Origin: Verrucomicrobiia bacterium
GTDB lineage: Bacteria; Verrucomicrobiota; Verrucomicrobiia; JABWAM01
DNA length: 64,000 nt
Direction: 5' to 3'
Assembly (NCBI GenBank): GCA_028687435.1
Contig: JAQUAF010000014.1
Coordinates: 27,408-91,407, forward strand
Part shown: in pieces, positions 36,074-44,556 of the stretch
How positions within the stretch are numbered: the stretch's first letter is position 1
How the letters are laid out: each line of letters begins with the position of its first letter
Made by a program: the position numbers and the translations under genes
The notes under the pieces: generated by a model
The model's input: only the letters and a program-made list of their open reading frames with translations
Databases searched by the model: none
What the model was told of the DNA's origin: nothing

Positions 36074-36590
36074 ATTGACCCCGGTTGATTTGGATGATGC
36101 GGCGCGGCTCCTTGGGGGGATAAACAAGTTTTTTTTGCGTGAGGTTGTTCAACACTTCTTTCAGATATTTCCGTGCTTCCCACCGCGCCATGGGAAGGTC
36201 CTGGCTCAAGTAATTTCCGCATTCAACCGCCGATGCTCCGGGAATTTTTCCCTTGTGCCTGGCAATGAAGCCAAACATCTTCCTCATGATGGGGACAACG
36301 TCTTCCGGACGGAGGTCGCCTTTGAAAATCGCGTAACAACCGGTGCGGCAGCCCATTGGTCCGAAATAGACCGTTTTCTCCGCCCACACGGGATGATTCC
36401 GCAAAAAGGTCGCTCCAAGATGCTCAAGGGTGTGCAGGGCCGGAACATCAAGAACCGGCTCCTTGTTCGGCGCCTTCATGCGGATATCAAACGTGGTGAC
36501 GATTTCGGTCCCGACATGATCTTTCCGCGAAACATACAGTCCGCGGCGCAGGTTGGAATGGTCCACTGCGAAACTTTCAATTCTCTTCAT
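36060..36590 (-). CDS. luxS: S-ribosylhomocysteine lyase LuxS
   Basis: LuxS splits S-ribosylhomocysteine into homocysteine and DPD, the precursor of the AI-2 signal. The 176-residue protein has the metal site HTLEH (His53, Glu56, His57) with Cys124 in VECGNY as third ligand, and the catalytic Cys81 in GPMGCRTG. GGAGGAG lies five bases before the ATG. The start overlaps the end of the nucleosidase gene by 14 bases, so the two consecutive steps of the activated methyl cycle are co-translated. The tail of about 15 residues after the fold is a little longer than usual. Confidence 0.97.
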   Translation of the reverse strand: MKRIESFAVDHSNLRRGLYVSRKDHVGTEIVTTFDIRMKAPNKEPVLDVPALHTLEHLGATFLRNHPVWAEKTVYFGPMGCRTGCYAIFKGDLRPEDVVPIMRKMFGFIARHKGKIPGASAVECGNYLSQDLPMARWEARKYLKEVLNNLTQKKLVYPPKEPRRIIQINRGQFISL

Positions 36591-37305
36591 GTTTCTCCTC
36601 CAGAAGGCTTAATTGCGTCAACAGGTTGATCACCAGCGCGACCGAATGTTGCGCCGCTGTGTTCATGGAAAGTTTGTAGACTTGATGGCTCTCATCGGCG
36701 GTGACCAGGTCGGAAATCGAACGAACGATGACAAAGGGCGTGTGAAACAGATAACAGGTCTGGGCAATGGCCGCGCCTTCCATCTCCACCGCCATCACGG
36801 AGGGGAATTTTTTCTGGATCTCCCGGATTTGCTTCCGGTGATGAATGAAGGAATCGCCGGACATGATCTGTCCCTGGATGACCTTGATTCCTTTTTCTTC
36901 CGGCAGGGACTGGCACGCGAGGGCGACCAGCCGGGGATCCGGATGATAAGCGGCCGGCATTCTGGGGATCTGGCCGTACTCGTAATTGAAAACGGTGGCG
37001 TCGGCGTCGTGATGCCGGACCTCGGTGGAAACCACGATGTCGCCGACATTCAATTTATCCGGAGGAAAACCTCCGGCAACCCCTGTGTTGATCACATAGT
37101 CCGGCGCGAATTTGTCGATCAGCAGGGCGGTTCCCACGGCCGCGTTGACCTTTCCGATTCCGCAAAGCAGCAGGGCTGTTTTATGCCGGCACAGGCTGCC
37201 GAGGTGAAACTGAAAATGGCCGGTTTCCTTTTTGCGCGGATGTTCCAGCCGGCTTCGCAATTCGCGAAGTTCTTCCTCCATGGCTGCAATGATTCCGATT
37301 TTCAT
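36577..37305 (-). CDS. mtnN: 5'-methylthioadenosine/S-adenosylhomocysteine nucleosidase
   Basis: This enzyme removes adenine from S-adenosylhomocysteine and methylthioadenosine, feeding ribosylhomocysteine to LuxS. I choose the ATG at 37305 (MKIGIIAAMEEELRELRSRL) because AAGGAA lies five bases upstream and the sequence matches the family start; the frame extends 18 codons further. Visible motifs are GIGKVNAAVG, NTGVAGGF, the substrate-binding VMAVEMEGAA and the catalytic Asp in RSISDL. The length of 242 residues is normal. It is the middle gene of a minus-strand operon, 31 bases after the cyclase-like gene. Confidence 0.95.
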   Translation of the reverse strand: MKIGIIAAMEEELRELRSRLEHPRKKETGHFQFHLGSLCRHKTALLLCGIGKVNAAVGTALLIDKFAPDYVINTGVAGGFPPDKLNVGDIVVSTEVRHHDADATVFNYEYGQIPRMPAAYHPDPRLVALACQSLPEEKGIKVIQGQIMSGDSFIHHRKQIREIQKKFPSVMAVEMEGAAIAQTCYLFHTPFVIVRSISDLVTADESHQVYKLSMNTAAQHSVALVINLLTQLSLLEEKHEEN

Positions 37306-37336
37306 GGGGCTTCCTTGTTTCAAAAATAAAAAGGGG

Positions 37337-37879
37337 TCATGCGTCCCGATGCTCCGCATCCACCGGGATGTAAGTGATGGGAGGGGTGTGTTTTTTGAAG
37401 AGTTTGCGCGTTTCAGCGGCGAGGCTTCGAAAGGTCTGGGCGGTCATGATTAATCCGTTTCCCTTGAGCAAAGCCGCCGTGTTGATGGTTTCGCCGTAGA
37501 CATCGAACCGTTTTTCGCTCGCGGTTCCGATCATGCCGCAGGCGGCGGGGCCGACATGGATCTTGATGTTGTGACGGCACGGCATTTGGCGGGCCTGGCA
37601 CCATCGATCGCCTTCCGTCTTGATGCGATGCAGGGCGAGAATTCCCGCGTCTGTCTTCTCGATGGGAAAGACGATGAACGACGCGTCGCCAATGAATTTG
37701 ACGACTTTTCCGCCTGCGGGTTCGATCACCTGTCCGATGAATTCGGTGTAGAGGCCGAGCGTTTCAAAAGCCTCCCGGGCCGGGATGCCTCGCATCCATT
37801 TTGCAAAACCCGTGAGGTCGGAAAATGCGACCAAAAGGTCCGTCTCCACGACGCCCTTGACCTGGTTGAAGTCCAGCAT
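37337..37879 (-). CDS. stand-alone class III nucleotidyl cyclase homology domain, possibly inactive
   Basis: The ATG at 37879 (MLDFNQVKGVVETDLLVAFS) has AAGGAGC five bases upstream, better than the frame's first ATG at 37933. The 180-residue protein is a bare cyclase domain. The two metal-binding Asp are present (FSDLTGF and IGDAS), as are the purine-selecting Lys and Asp (VKFIGD, RFDVYG) and the transition-state Asn (INTAALL). The transition-state Arg, usually four residues after that Asn, is Leu. Activity is therefore doubtful, and it may bind nucleotide without turning it over. It leads the operon with mtnN and luxS. Confidence 0.82.
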   Translation of the reverse strand: MLDFNQVKGVVETDLLVAFSDLTGFAKWMRGIPAREAFETLGLYTEFIGQVIEPAGGKVVKFIGDASFIVFPIEKTDAGILALHRIKTEGDRWCQARQMPCRHNIKIHVGPAACGMIGTASEKRFDVYGETINTAALLKGNGLIMTAQTFRSLAAETRKLFKKHTPPITYIPVDAEHRDA

Positions 37880-38133
37880 AAAAGCTCCTTTTCGTTGTGT
37901 TCGTTTTAGGACGCCCCATGTGTTCGTCGGCAATACAAGGAAATCGCCAGCCCGAAGTCTGGCAGTTGGAAAATCCTTGCCAGACTATCAGACCGGGGTC
38001 AACACTTGATTCCGCTGAAAAAGTCTGTAGGCCGTGATGGACTTGGTTGTTTATCCGGCAACCTTCTGAGGGACAGGGGGACAAGGATTTTGAACTTGCC
38101 GGTGAAAGGGATAGGGTTCAGTGTCCCTGCGAA

Positions 38134-39159
38134 ATGAACCGCCTCATTGTTTTTCTTTTTGCGGGGCTCTGCCTGAGCGGAGAGGGCGCCGCCGGTTCTG
38201 TCGAGGAGTTGCAGTCGTTCACGGATTTCAAGGCGGGGGATTTGAAGAAGCTGTCCGGGGAGGACATTCTCATCCGCCGGGGCGGTTTGATGCTGTTTCC
38301 GCGGGGGCTTTCCTCCCAGTCCTGCTTTTTTGTTCCGGCGTCCGCGAAGAACACCGCCAAAGCCATCCAGATGTGGGATCCCACGCTTCACGAATCCCTT
38401 GGGGTTTACCTGCATAAAACGATCCAATCCCCGCCTCGCGAAAGCGATTTCGATTCGCTCGATCTCAACATCGCCAAATCCCCGGTCCGCTGGCTGGTGG
38501 ACAAGACCCTGGCTGTCAAAGCCGATCGTTTTAAGTTTCAGATCAGCCGTGCGGAGGCGGCGCGGATTGCCGAGGCAACACAGGGGCGGGCGCCGGGCGC
38601 GGAAGCGGCCGGCCAGGCGTGGAAAAAGATTTTGATGTCCCGCGCGGCGGGTTTTCAACAGAATGGACTGTCCAAGGCGCCTCTTTATGAAATGAGCGAT
38701 CCGCCCATCAAGACGACGATTGAGATCCAGAGTTTGCTCAAGGAGGAACCTCGAATTGCGGAGCGATTTTCACGGTTTTTGGCCGAGGCGCGCCTGATTG
38801 GCGCCGGGAGGGCGCCGCGCTCCAGGATAGCGATTCAATATTATTGGGAACTCTTCGAAGCGGAAGACCATGCCGCCTTGTGCCTGGGCGCCAGCCATCT
38901 CAAGGCGGTTGGCGATCATTATCAGGTGATTGACTGCGGATACTACGTTTCCAACGCGTATTACACTTCCCTGGTTTTGTTTGAGGTATGGCCTGTGGAA
39001 GGGGGATCGTTGGTCTGGCGCGCCGACCTGTTGTCGTCTTCTTCCGTTGCCGCGGCCAAAGGGATCGAGCGCATGGCCTTCAGCATGGTCATGATCCAGG
39101 AAATCAAAAAAGCCATCCGGTTTTTCCAGCGGGATATGAGGCAGGCTTCCAAAGGGTGA
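38134..39159 (+). CDS. secreted protein of unknown function
   Basis: I start at the ATG at 38134 (MNRLIVFLFAGLCLSGEGAA), which gives a signal peptide; the frame opens earlier at 38047 without one. The mature part of about 320 residues is mixed alpha/beta with no motif I recognise. A tract near the end (IDCGYYVSNAYYTSLVLFEV) looks like a beta-rich core. The bases around the start (ATGAACCGCC, then a T-rich leader, with a GGGAT block upstream) resemble those of the ceramidase-like gene at 34595. Remnants of palindromic element F (GGGGTCAACACTT) lie upstream near 37996. Confidence 0.65.
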   Translation: MNRLIVFLFAGLCLSGEGAAGSVEELQSFTDFKAGDLKKLSGEDILIRRGGLMLFPRGLSSQSCFFVPASAKNTAKAIQMWDPTLHESLGVYLHKTIQSPPRESDFDSLDLNIAKSPVRWLVDKTLAVKADRFKFQISRAEAARIAEATQGRAPGAEAAGQAWKKILMSRAAGFQQNGLSKAPLYEMSDPPIKTTIEIQSLLKEEPRIAERFSRFLAEARLIGAGRAPRSRIAIQYYWELFEAEDHAALCLGASHLKAVGDHYQVIDCGYYVSNAYYTSLVLFEVWPVEGGSLVWRADLLSSSSVAAAKGIERMAFSMVMIQEIKKAIRFFQRDMRQASKG

Positions 39160-39269
39160 GTTGAGGGTTGACCGTGTGCGGGACAGTTTGTAGGGTGCGG
39201 GCGTTCGCCGTTTTTCTGCGCGCCGTATCCGGTTTGATATGAACGCGCGGGGATGCCTCAGGTTAAAAT

Positions 39270-42200
39270 ATGAAAAACAAATTCTTTGGTTTACTGGTGA
39301 TTGCAGCCGTCTATCTGACGGGAGGGGCTGTTGGAAAAGCGGATGACAGCAGTTTTTACATCAAGGCGCAGACACCGCCGACGATCCAGACCGACAATGG
39401 GGGGGACAGTGTTTACCGGCCCCTTTGTCCGGCGCCTTCCAAGCTGGCGGCCACGGACAATCTCAAGAAGAATTATGGCTCCAAGGAGGCGCCGCCGTTG
39501 CGCGGATGGCTGCAGGGCATGTTTTGGGGGAACAACCAGGTTGGGAAGGATGATTTTTACAAGCAATACAAAGGGGGCGTGAAGTCCTGCTGGCTGGGAC
39601 AGCAGGCGGCGTTTCCGCAGCCTTACGGTTTTTACTACAGTTACATTCCGAAACTGTGGGGGTATGACTATTCCACCTTCAATTCAAAGGATTGGGCGGG
39701 CGGCCTGGCGTCGGGTGCGGGCGCGGAAGGCAAGAGCTGGGGCAAGCTGATGATCCGGGGGATCAATCTTTTTGCGCAATGCCCGATGTTCTATCCCACG
39801 GCGGACCGGAACGACCTGATCAATTCCAATACCTATGGCTTGATGTCGCCGTGGGATTTGTCGCCGTTGGTGGTCAAGTGTCCTCCGGCCATGAATCTGG
39901 TTGTGACACCCAGCAATGGGTTGGTTTCCGAAATGCCCGTTTACACGCCCAGCGTGCCTGATCCGCTCAAGGGGCAGGACAATTACAAATCCTATCCCCT
40001 TGTTTTTCCCATGTGGAACAAGGCGGGGGTGACCAAGACGGACCAGAAAACCCAGGATCAGGATGTGTCGGCGGCTATGAAACCCCAGACCGCCGAGTGT
40101 TTGATGGTGGATCGCATTGGCGATTTCGACGCGGATATTCTTCTGGCCAATCCCTTGAAAGCCGACAGCCAGTACCTGAAGATGACCACGATGCAGGGAT
40201 CGCCTCTTTCGTGGTACGAGCAGAAGGGCGCCCAGTACACCCTGTTGTACAACAGCCTTTGCTCCTATCCGGCGGGCAATGCCCAGATTCAGGATCCCGT
40301 GAGGAACACCGACACCAACGCCTTGAAGGTTGATGCCGACAGCGCGGGCAAGGGGTTTCTGGTGCCCGGCACGAATGTGCGTTACGCCATCATCAGCGGC
40401 AACAACACGGATCCCAACCAGCCCAATCCGGACTCGGGCGCTCCCGACATCCTGAGCTGCCTGACGCCGCGGCCCGAACGCAACGGCGCCAGTTGGAAGG
40501 TTTACCAGGACAACTTCATTTCCTGGGCGGTTTACTGGGTGGATGGAACGGCCACTTTTACGGGGGATGCGGCCAAGGGGCAGGATCATTACCTGACGTG
40601 GAAAAACACGGCGGGGGCGAATTATTTTGCGGTGGCCATGCTGCCCACGCAGATGTCGTACAGCAGTGCCCGTCTCACCTTCAATCTTGCCGAGGCGAGG
40701 ACCTTTGCCGATGCGTATGGCAAATGCGCGTTCAATTTTCCGACGAACACCAAGGTGACCTATTCGGTTGCCTCCAAGAGCACGGCTTCCACCACCTTCA
40801 CGCCGACCCTGCAAACCCGTGGCGGCGCAACGGGCATGACATCCGGCCAGACCGTGTTCGGGCTGATGCCTCATCATTATCAGGTGTTGAAGATCGACAA
40901 GGACGCGCAGTGGGATCCCCTGGGAACGAACAAGGCGTCCCAGCGGCTGGATGCGGACAAAAACGCCAAGTTCCATTACTGGACGGCGCGGGGGATGATG
41001 TTGCCTTACGTGGGGGCGTCCTTCACCACCCAGTATCTGTTGCAAAACTTTTTGCCGGATCTTCCGCTTTTGTCGAAGACCGACTGGACGACGGCCGACA
41101 TGAAAGTCAGCGGCGAACAGGCGGCCATCAGTTTGGGGCAATATGTGTACAACAATTTGAACAGCAATTATGGCGCTTACATTGCGTTGGGGAACCAGCC
41201 GTTCGGATTGTATTATTACGGCGGCGCGGATCTTTACGGGTACTGCAACCGGAGCGTCAACGTGGCCGGGCAGATGCTGGCCTTGAACCAGATGCAGGCA
41301 TCGACTGTTTTCGGGGATTCGCCCAAGGCGGCGGATCTCAAGTATGACGTGAACGGTTATGCGAAACTTGGACAGGCCCAATTGAACCAGGCGGCGTTCA
41401 TTCAAAACATGGTGATCACGGGCGACAGGGTGACCAACCTCAAGATTCTCAATGGCGGAATCAATTACACCTGGCCGAGGGTGACGATTGAAGCGCCGAA
41501 ATCGGGGGGGACCCAGGCGAAGGCGGCAGATTTCAGCAAGATTGGCATGGCCACGGGTGGGACGCTGGCAAACATCCCGATCATCGACAACGGCGGCGGT
41601 TATACGGCTGTCCCGAATGTGACGATTGATGACAATGACGGCAGCGGCCGGACCGGCAAGGGGAGCGGGGCGGTGGTGGTGGCCGAGATGGGCAACACGT
41701 TGTACACCATGGTTCCGTCGGACACGGCGGGCGCCGACGCCATGTTTGGCACGACGGGCCACAAGACATCGCTGACGGGGATGATGCAGATTTACCTGCG
41801 CCAGTTGCAAAACGGGCTTTCGCTCTTTTTCAATCCCTCGCCGTTGGCGCCGCCGACCGGGCAGCCTTTCAAGATCACGTCCATTTACGATCCGGAATCC
41901 TTCCGGACGCTGATTTATCCCGTGAATCCCGCGGCCGCAGTGGTGTATTGCAGCAAGGTTTCGAATCTTCAGATGGGCGATTGTTTTGCGGTGGCGCAGC
42001 ATTTCGAGGATTTGCATTACCAGTGGGGCTATTACCTGACGGCGGCGGGGTTGTCCGCCGTGCTGGAGAACAGCTGGAATGCCATTCCGACGGCGAGCGA
42101 ATGGGCGGGCAAGGCCAGTTACGGGCCGGTGATCGACCAACTCATCATGACCCTGGCGTACGATCCCGACAATGCGGCGCTGACCAATCCCAACACGGGA

Positions 42201-43361
42201 TTCTGGCCGTATGCGGCGGGCGGGAAGAATTGTGTGTATCCGAAGTTTTCCTTTTTCGACCAGTACAACGGCCATGCGTGGGCCACGGGGCTTTCGGACG
42301 ACATCAAGCTGAAGGATGTCTTCTCCAACGAAAACTCCATTTACGAGGGTGCACAGGCGTGGGCGGGGATCATCTTCTGGGGCGCGGCCACCGGCCGTCC
42401 GGCCCTGGTGGATCTGGGCATTTACATGTACGCCACCACCGCGCATGCGGGGGACATCTATTTCTTCGACAAGAACCAGAATTATGTGAACGGTTCGACA
42501 ATCACGGTGGGCAACAAGGGGGGGACCATCACCACGTGGATGCCCCAGGCGACGGCCGCCAAGGATATCACCATCGTCAACAACCTGTATAAATACAACG
42601 CCGCAAAACCCATCAGTTTCGACTCGGTTCGCAACGGAGTGCTGGGGGTTTGCACCCAGTATCCGAACATGATCACGCCCTCGTCGATGTTTTCATCGAA
42701 TCCTGTGGCCAACATGGACATTCAGACTCATGCCACCGCGCCATGGATGCTTTCCCAGGCCCGGTGTCCTGATTACATGAACAAATGGCTGGGGATCACG
42801 GGCACCGGGCCCTGGTCCACCCTGGCGCAAGGCATGATGGGCGGCGCTGCCACGCCCAAGGCCAATTTTGTGCCGTACGCGTTGGGAATGGATGTGTTGA
42901 ACGCGGCGATGGGACGCACCCAGTCGTTCCTTGATCCGTCCAAGAAGCCTCTCCAGGCGTTGATCGACACGACGGGGAGCGGTCAAAAAGAAGCTGTCAA
43001 GACGGAGCCGGGGAAACCGTATTTCTTCCCGGGAACCGCGGCGATCTGGATGAAGGCGTTTGCCAAGTATGGGCGTCCCGACTTTTCCGTGTATGGGACG
43101 ACGGGCGGCGACAAGATGGTTTTTACCGGCGTGTTCAACAACGGCGGCAAGCGCACCTACGTGGCCTACAATCCAAATCCTGGCGATCCCAAGAAGGACT
43201 CGATCAAGGTGAGTTTTTACTCTGTCGGCAATGCGGGCGGAAGCAACGCCGTGACCTTGTCTGTGCCTCCCAAGGCATGGGTTGTGAGCGATACGAAAGG
43301 GGCGGGCAAACCTCCGGCTTCCAAAAAGCGGATGGGGACGGGGGGCTTTTTGGATAATTAA
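39270..43361 (+). CDS. large secreted GH81-like endo-beta-1,3-glucanase with inserted repeat domain
   Basis: The 1,363-residue protein has a signal peptide (MKNKFFGLLVIAAVYLTGGA). Around residue 912 it carries EDLHYQWGYYLTAAG, then YNGHAWATGL near 1001 and NENSIYEGAQAW...FWGAAT near 1020. These follow the order of the GH81 signatures: catalytic Asp in DxHYxxGY, then GHxWAxGL, then a two-Glu motif. The two Glu are five residues apart rather than four as I remember for GH81, so the exact catalytic pair needs alignment. Residues 710-815 carry two copies of an N-GG-x-YT-x-x-P-x-VTI motif (INYTWPRVTI, GGYTAVPNVTI), an extra beta domain before the catalytic residues. It is probably exported by the adjacent type II system. 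Confidence 0.72.
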   Translation: MKNKFFGLLVIAAVYLTGGAVGKADDSSFYIKAQTPPTIQTDNGGDSVYRPLCPAPSKLAATDNLKKNYGSKEAPPLRGWLQGMFWGNNQVGKDDFYKQYKGGVKSCWLGQQAAFPQPYGFYYSYIPKLWGYDYSTFNSKDWAGGLASGAGAEGKSWGKLMIRGINLFAQCPMFYPTADRNDLINSNTYGLMSPWDLSPLVVKCPPAMNLVVTPSNGLVSEMPVYTPSVPDPLKGQDNYKSYPLVFPMWNKAGVTKTDQKTQDQDVSAAMKPQTAECLMVDRIGDFDADILLANPLKADSQYLKMTTMQGSPLSWYEQKGAQYTLLYNSLCSYPAGNAQIQDPVRNTDTNALKVDADSAGKGFLVPGTNVRYAIISGNNTDPNQPNPDSGAPDILSCLTPRPERNGASWKVYQDNFISWAVYWVDGTATFTGDAAKGQDHYLTWKNTAGANYFAVAMLPTQMSYSSARLTFNLAEARTFADAYGKCAFNFPTNTKVTYSVASKSTASTTFTPTLQTRGGATGMTSGQTVFGLMPHHYQVLKIDKDAQWDPLGTNKASQRLDADKNAKFHYWTARGMMLPYVGASFTTQYLLQNFLPDLPLLSKTDWTTADMKVSGEQAAISLGQYVYNNLNSNYGAYIALGNQPFGLYYYGGADLYGYCNRSVNVAGQMLALNQMQASTVFGDSPKAADLKYDVNGYAKLGQAQLNQAAFIQNMVITGDRVTNLKILNGGINYTWPRVTIEAPKSGGTQAKAADFSKIGMATGGTLANIPIIDNGGGYTAVPNVTIDDNDGSGRTGKGSGAVVVAEMGNTLYTMVPSDTAGADAMFGTTGHKTSLTGMMQIYLRQLQNGLSLFFNPSPLAPPTGQPFKITSIYDPESFRTLIYPVNPAAAVVYCSKVSNLQMGDCFAVAQHFEDLHYQWGYYLTAAGLSAVLENSWNAIPTASEWAGKASYGPVIDQLIMTLAYDPDNAALTNPNTGFWPYAAGGKNCVYPKFSFFDQYNGHAWATGLSDDIKLKDVFSNENSIYEGAQAWAGIIFWGAATGRPALVDLGIYMYATTAHAGDIYFFDKNQNYVNGSTITVGNKGGTITTWMPQATAAKDITIVNNLYKYNAAKPISFDSVRNGVLGVCTQYPNMITPSSMFSSNPVANMDIQTHATAPWMLSQARCPDYMNKWLGITGTGPWSTLAQGMMGGAATPKANFVPYALGMDVLNAAMGRTQSFLDPSKKPLQALIDTTGSGQKEAVKTEPGKPYFFPGTAAIWMKAFAKYGRPDFSVYGTTGGDKMVFTGVFNNGGKRTYVAYNPNPGDPKKDSIKVSFYSVGNAGGSNAVTLSVPPKAWVVSDTKGAGKPPASKKRMGTGGFLDN

Positions 43362-43408
43362 ACAGGCTGAAGCTTGTCAGGTTGAAGACTGAAGCAAATT
43401 TATCGGAG

Positions 43409-43501
43409 TCATTGCGAGGAGTTCGCCTTGGCGAACGACGAAGCAATCCCGTTTCCGGGATTGCTTTGCCACCCCGCTTTGCCGTGGTTCCTCACAATGA
43501 C
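43409..43501 (+). repeat. dispersed palindromic repeat, family A, intergenic copy
   Basis: It starts TCATTGCGAGGAG, has GAAGCAATC and GATTGCTTT as an inner pair, and ends CTCACAATGACA. This is the free-standing form of the element found three times inside the PKS gene. Its right end, with ATTGAGGAA following, supplies purine-rich sequence just before the start codon at 43513. Confidence 0.9.
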
Positions 43502-43512
43502 ATTGAGGAAGA

Positions 43513-44556
43513 ATGGCTGACAAAACGGTGAAAACATTGGCGTTATTGTTGCTGGGCGCGATCCTGGGTTGCGGATCGGGGGGATGCGCGCCATCTCCGA
43601 AAACGCAAACGCGGATCCGGGTGGCTGTGGTGCCCAAGCGCGAGAGCAACGAGTATTGGGATGTGTTGCATGCCGGGGCGCTGGGGGGGGTGCGCCAGCT
43701 CCGCGAGAAAGGGGTGTTGGTGGACTTGGTCTGGGCCGGCACCGAGACCGAGGGGGACAATGCCGGACAGATCCGATTGATTGAAAGGTTTGCCCGTGAA
43801 CATGTGGACGCCCTGATCGTGTCCCCCCAGAACCGGGACTTGATGGCGGCTGCGGTGAACAAGGCCATCCAGTCCGGTGTGCCGGTGATCGCTTTTGATT
43901 CGGAAGTCAATACGCCGATGGTTTCGTGTTATGTGGGGACGGACAATTACAGCGCCGGGGAGAAGGCGGCGGAACACATCGCCGGCCTGCTCAAGGGCAA
44001 GGGGCGCGTGCTGATGCAGCGATATCTTCCCGGGTCCGGGTCGTCCATGGAACGGGAGGCGGGGTTTGCCAATGCGCTTCGCGCCAATCACCGGGAGGTG
44101 ACGGCACTTCCGTGGAACACCTATGCCGGCGCGACAAGGGAGGAGGCTCTCAATGTGTGCCGCCAGGCGCTCAAGAAATGGGGCAGCCAGGCGGATGCGA
44201 TTCTTGTTTCCACCCAGTTTGCGGGAAACGAGATGTTGCGCGCCATGATGGAGGCGGGGCTGGCTGGCAGGATTCCGCTGGTGGTGTTCGACACGAATCC
44301 CTTTTTGGTTTCCGCCTTGCATGACGGGAAAGTCCAGGCGCTGGTGGTGCAGTCCGAGTGGGAAATGGGACGGAAGGCGGTCGAAATCGCCTCGCAGTGC
44401 GTTCTTGGTCATGCGGTGGCCAGGGTCCAGCATACGCCGGTGACGGTGGTGACCAGGGACTTGATGAAAGACCCGGCCATGCACGCGCTGATCGAGCCGC
44501 CGGTTGCGCATCCTTCCATGTTGAAAAGCGTGTCCGACCTGCTGCGTCTTCAATGA
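43513..44556 (+). CDS. periplasmic sugar-binding lipoprotein (ABC type, PBP1 fold)
   Basis: The 347-residue protein begins MADKTVKTLALLLLGAILGC, with a lipobox ILGC and the lipidated Cys at residue 20. The body is a periplasmic-binding fold of the ribose-binding/LacI type: VAVVPKRESNEYWD at the first strand, DALIVSPQNRDLM, VPVIAFDSE, YVGTDNYSAGEKAAEHI and IPLVVFDTNPF. Such proteins bring sugars to ABC importers, but no permease or ATPase gene is adjacent. GAGGAA lies two bases before the ATG; an in-frame GTG at 43528 is an alternative start. Its stop overlaps the convergent gspF stop by seven bases. Confidence 0.88.
   Translation: MADKTVKTLALLLLGAILGCGSGGCAPSPKTQTRIRVAVVPKRESNEYWDVLHAGALGGVRQLREKGVLVDLVWAGTETEGDNAGQIRLIERFAREHVDALIVSPQNRDLMAAAVNKAIQSGVPVIAFDSEVNTPMVSCYVGTDNYSAGEKAAEHIAGLLKGKGRVLMQRYLPGSGSSMEREAGFANALRANHREVTALPWNTYAGATREEALNVCRQALKKWGSQADAILVSTQFAGNEMLRAMMEAGLAGRIPLVVFDTNPFLVSALHDGKVQALVVQSEWEMGRKAVEIASQCVLGHAVARVQHTPVTVVTRDLMKDPAMHALIEPPVAHPSMLKSVSDLLRLQ

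Noticed and set aside
39684..42446. 920-codon open frame on the minus strand
   Set aside because: It is antisense to the GH81-like gene, which has a signal peptide and recognisable enzyme motifs on the plus strand.
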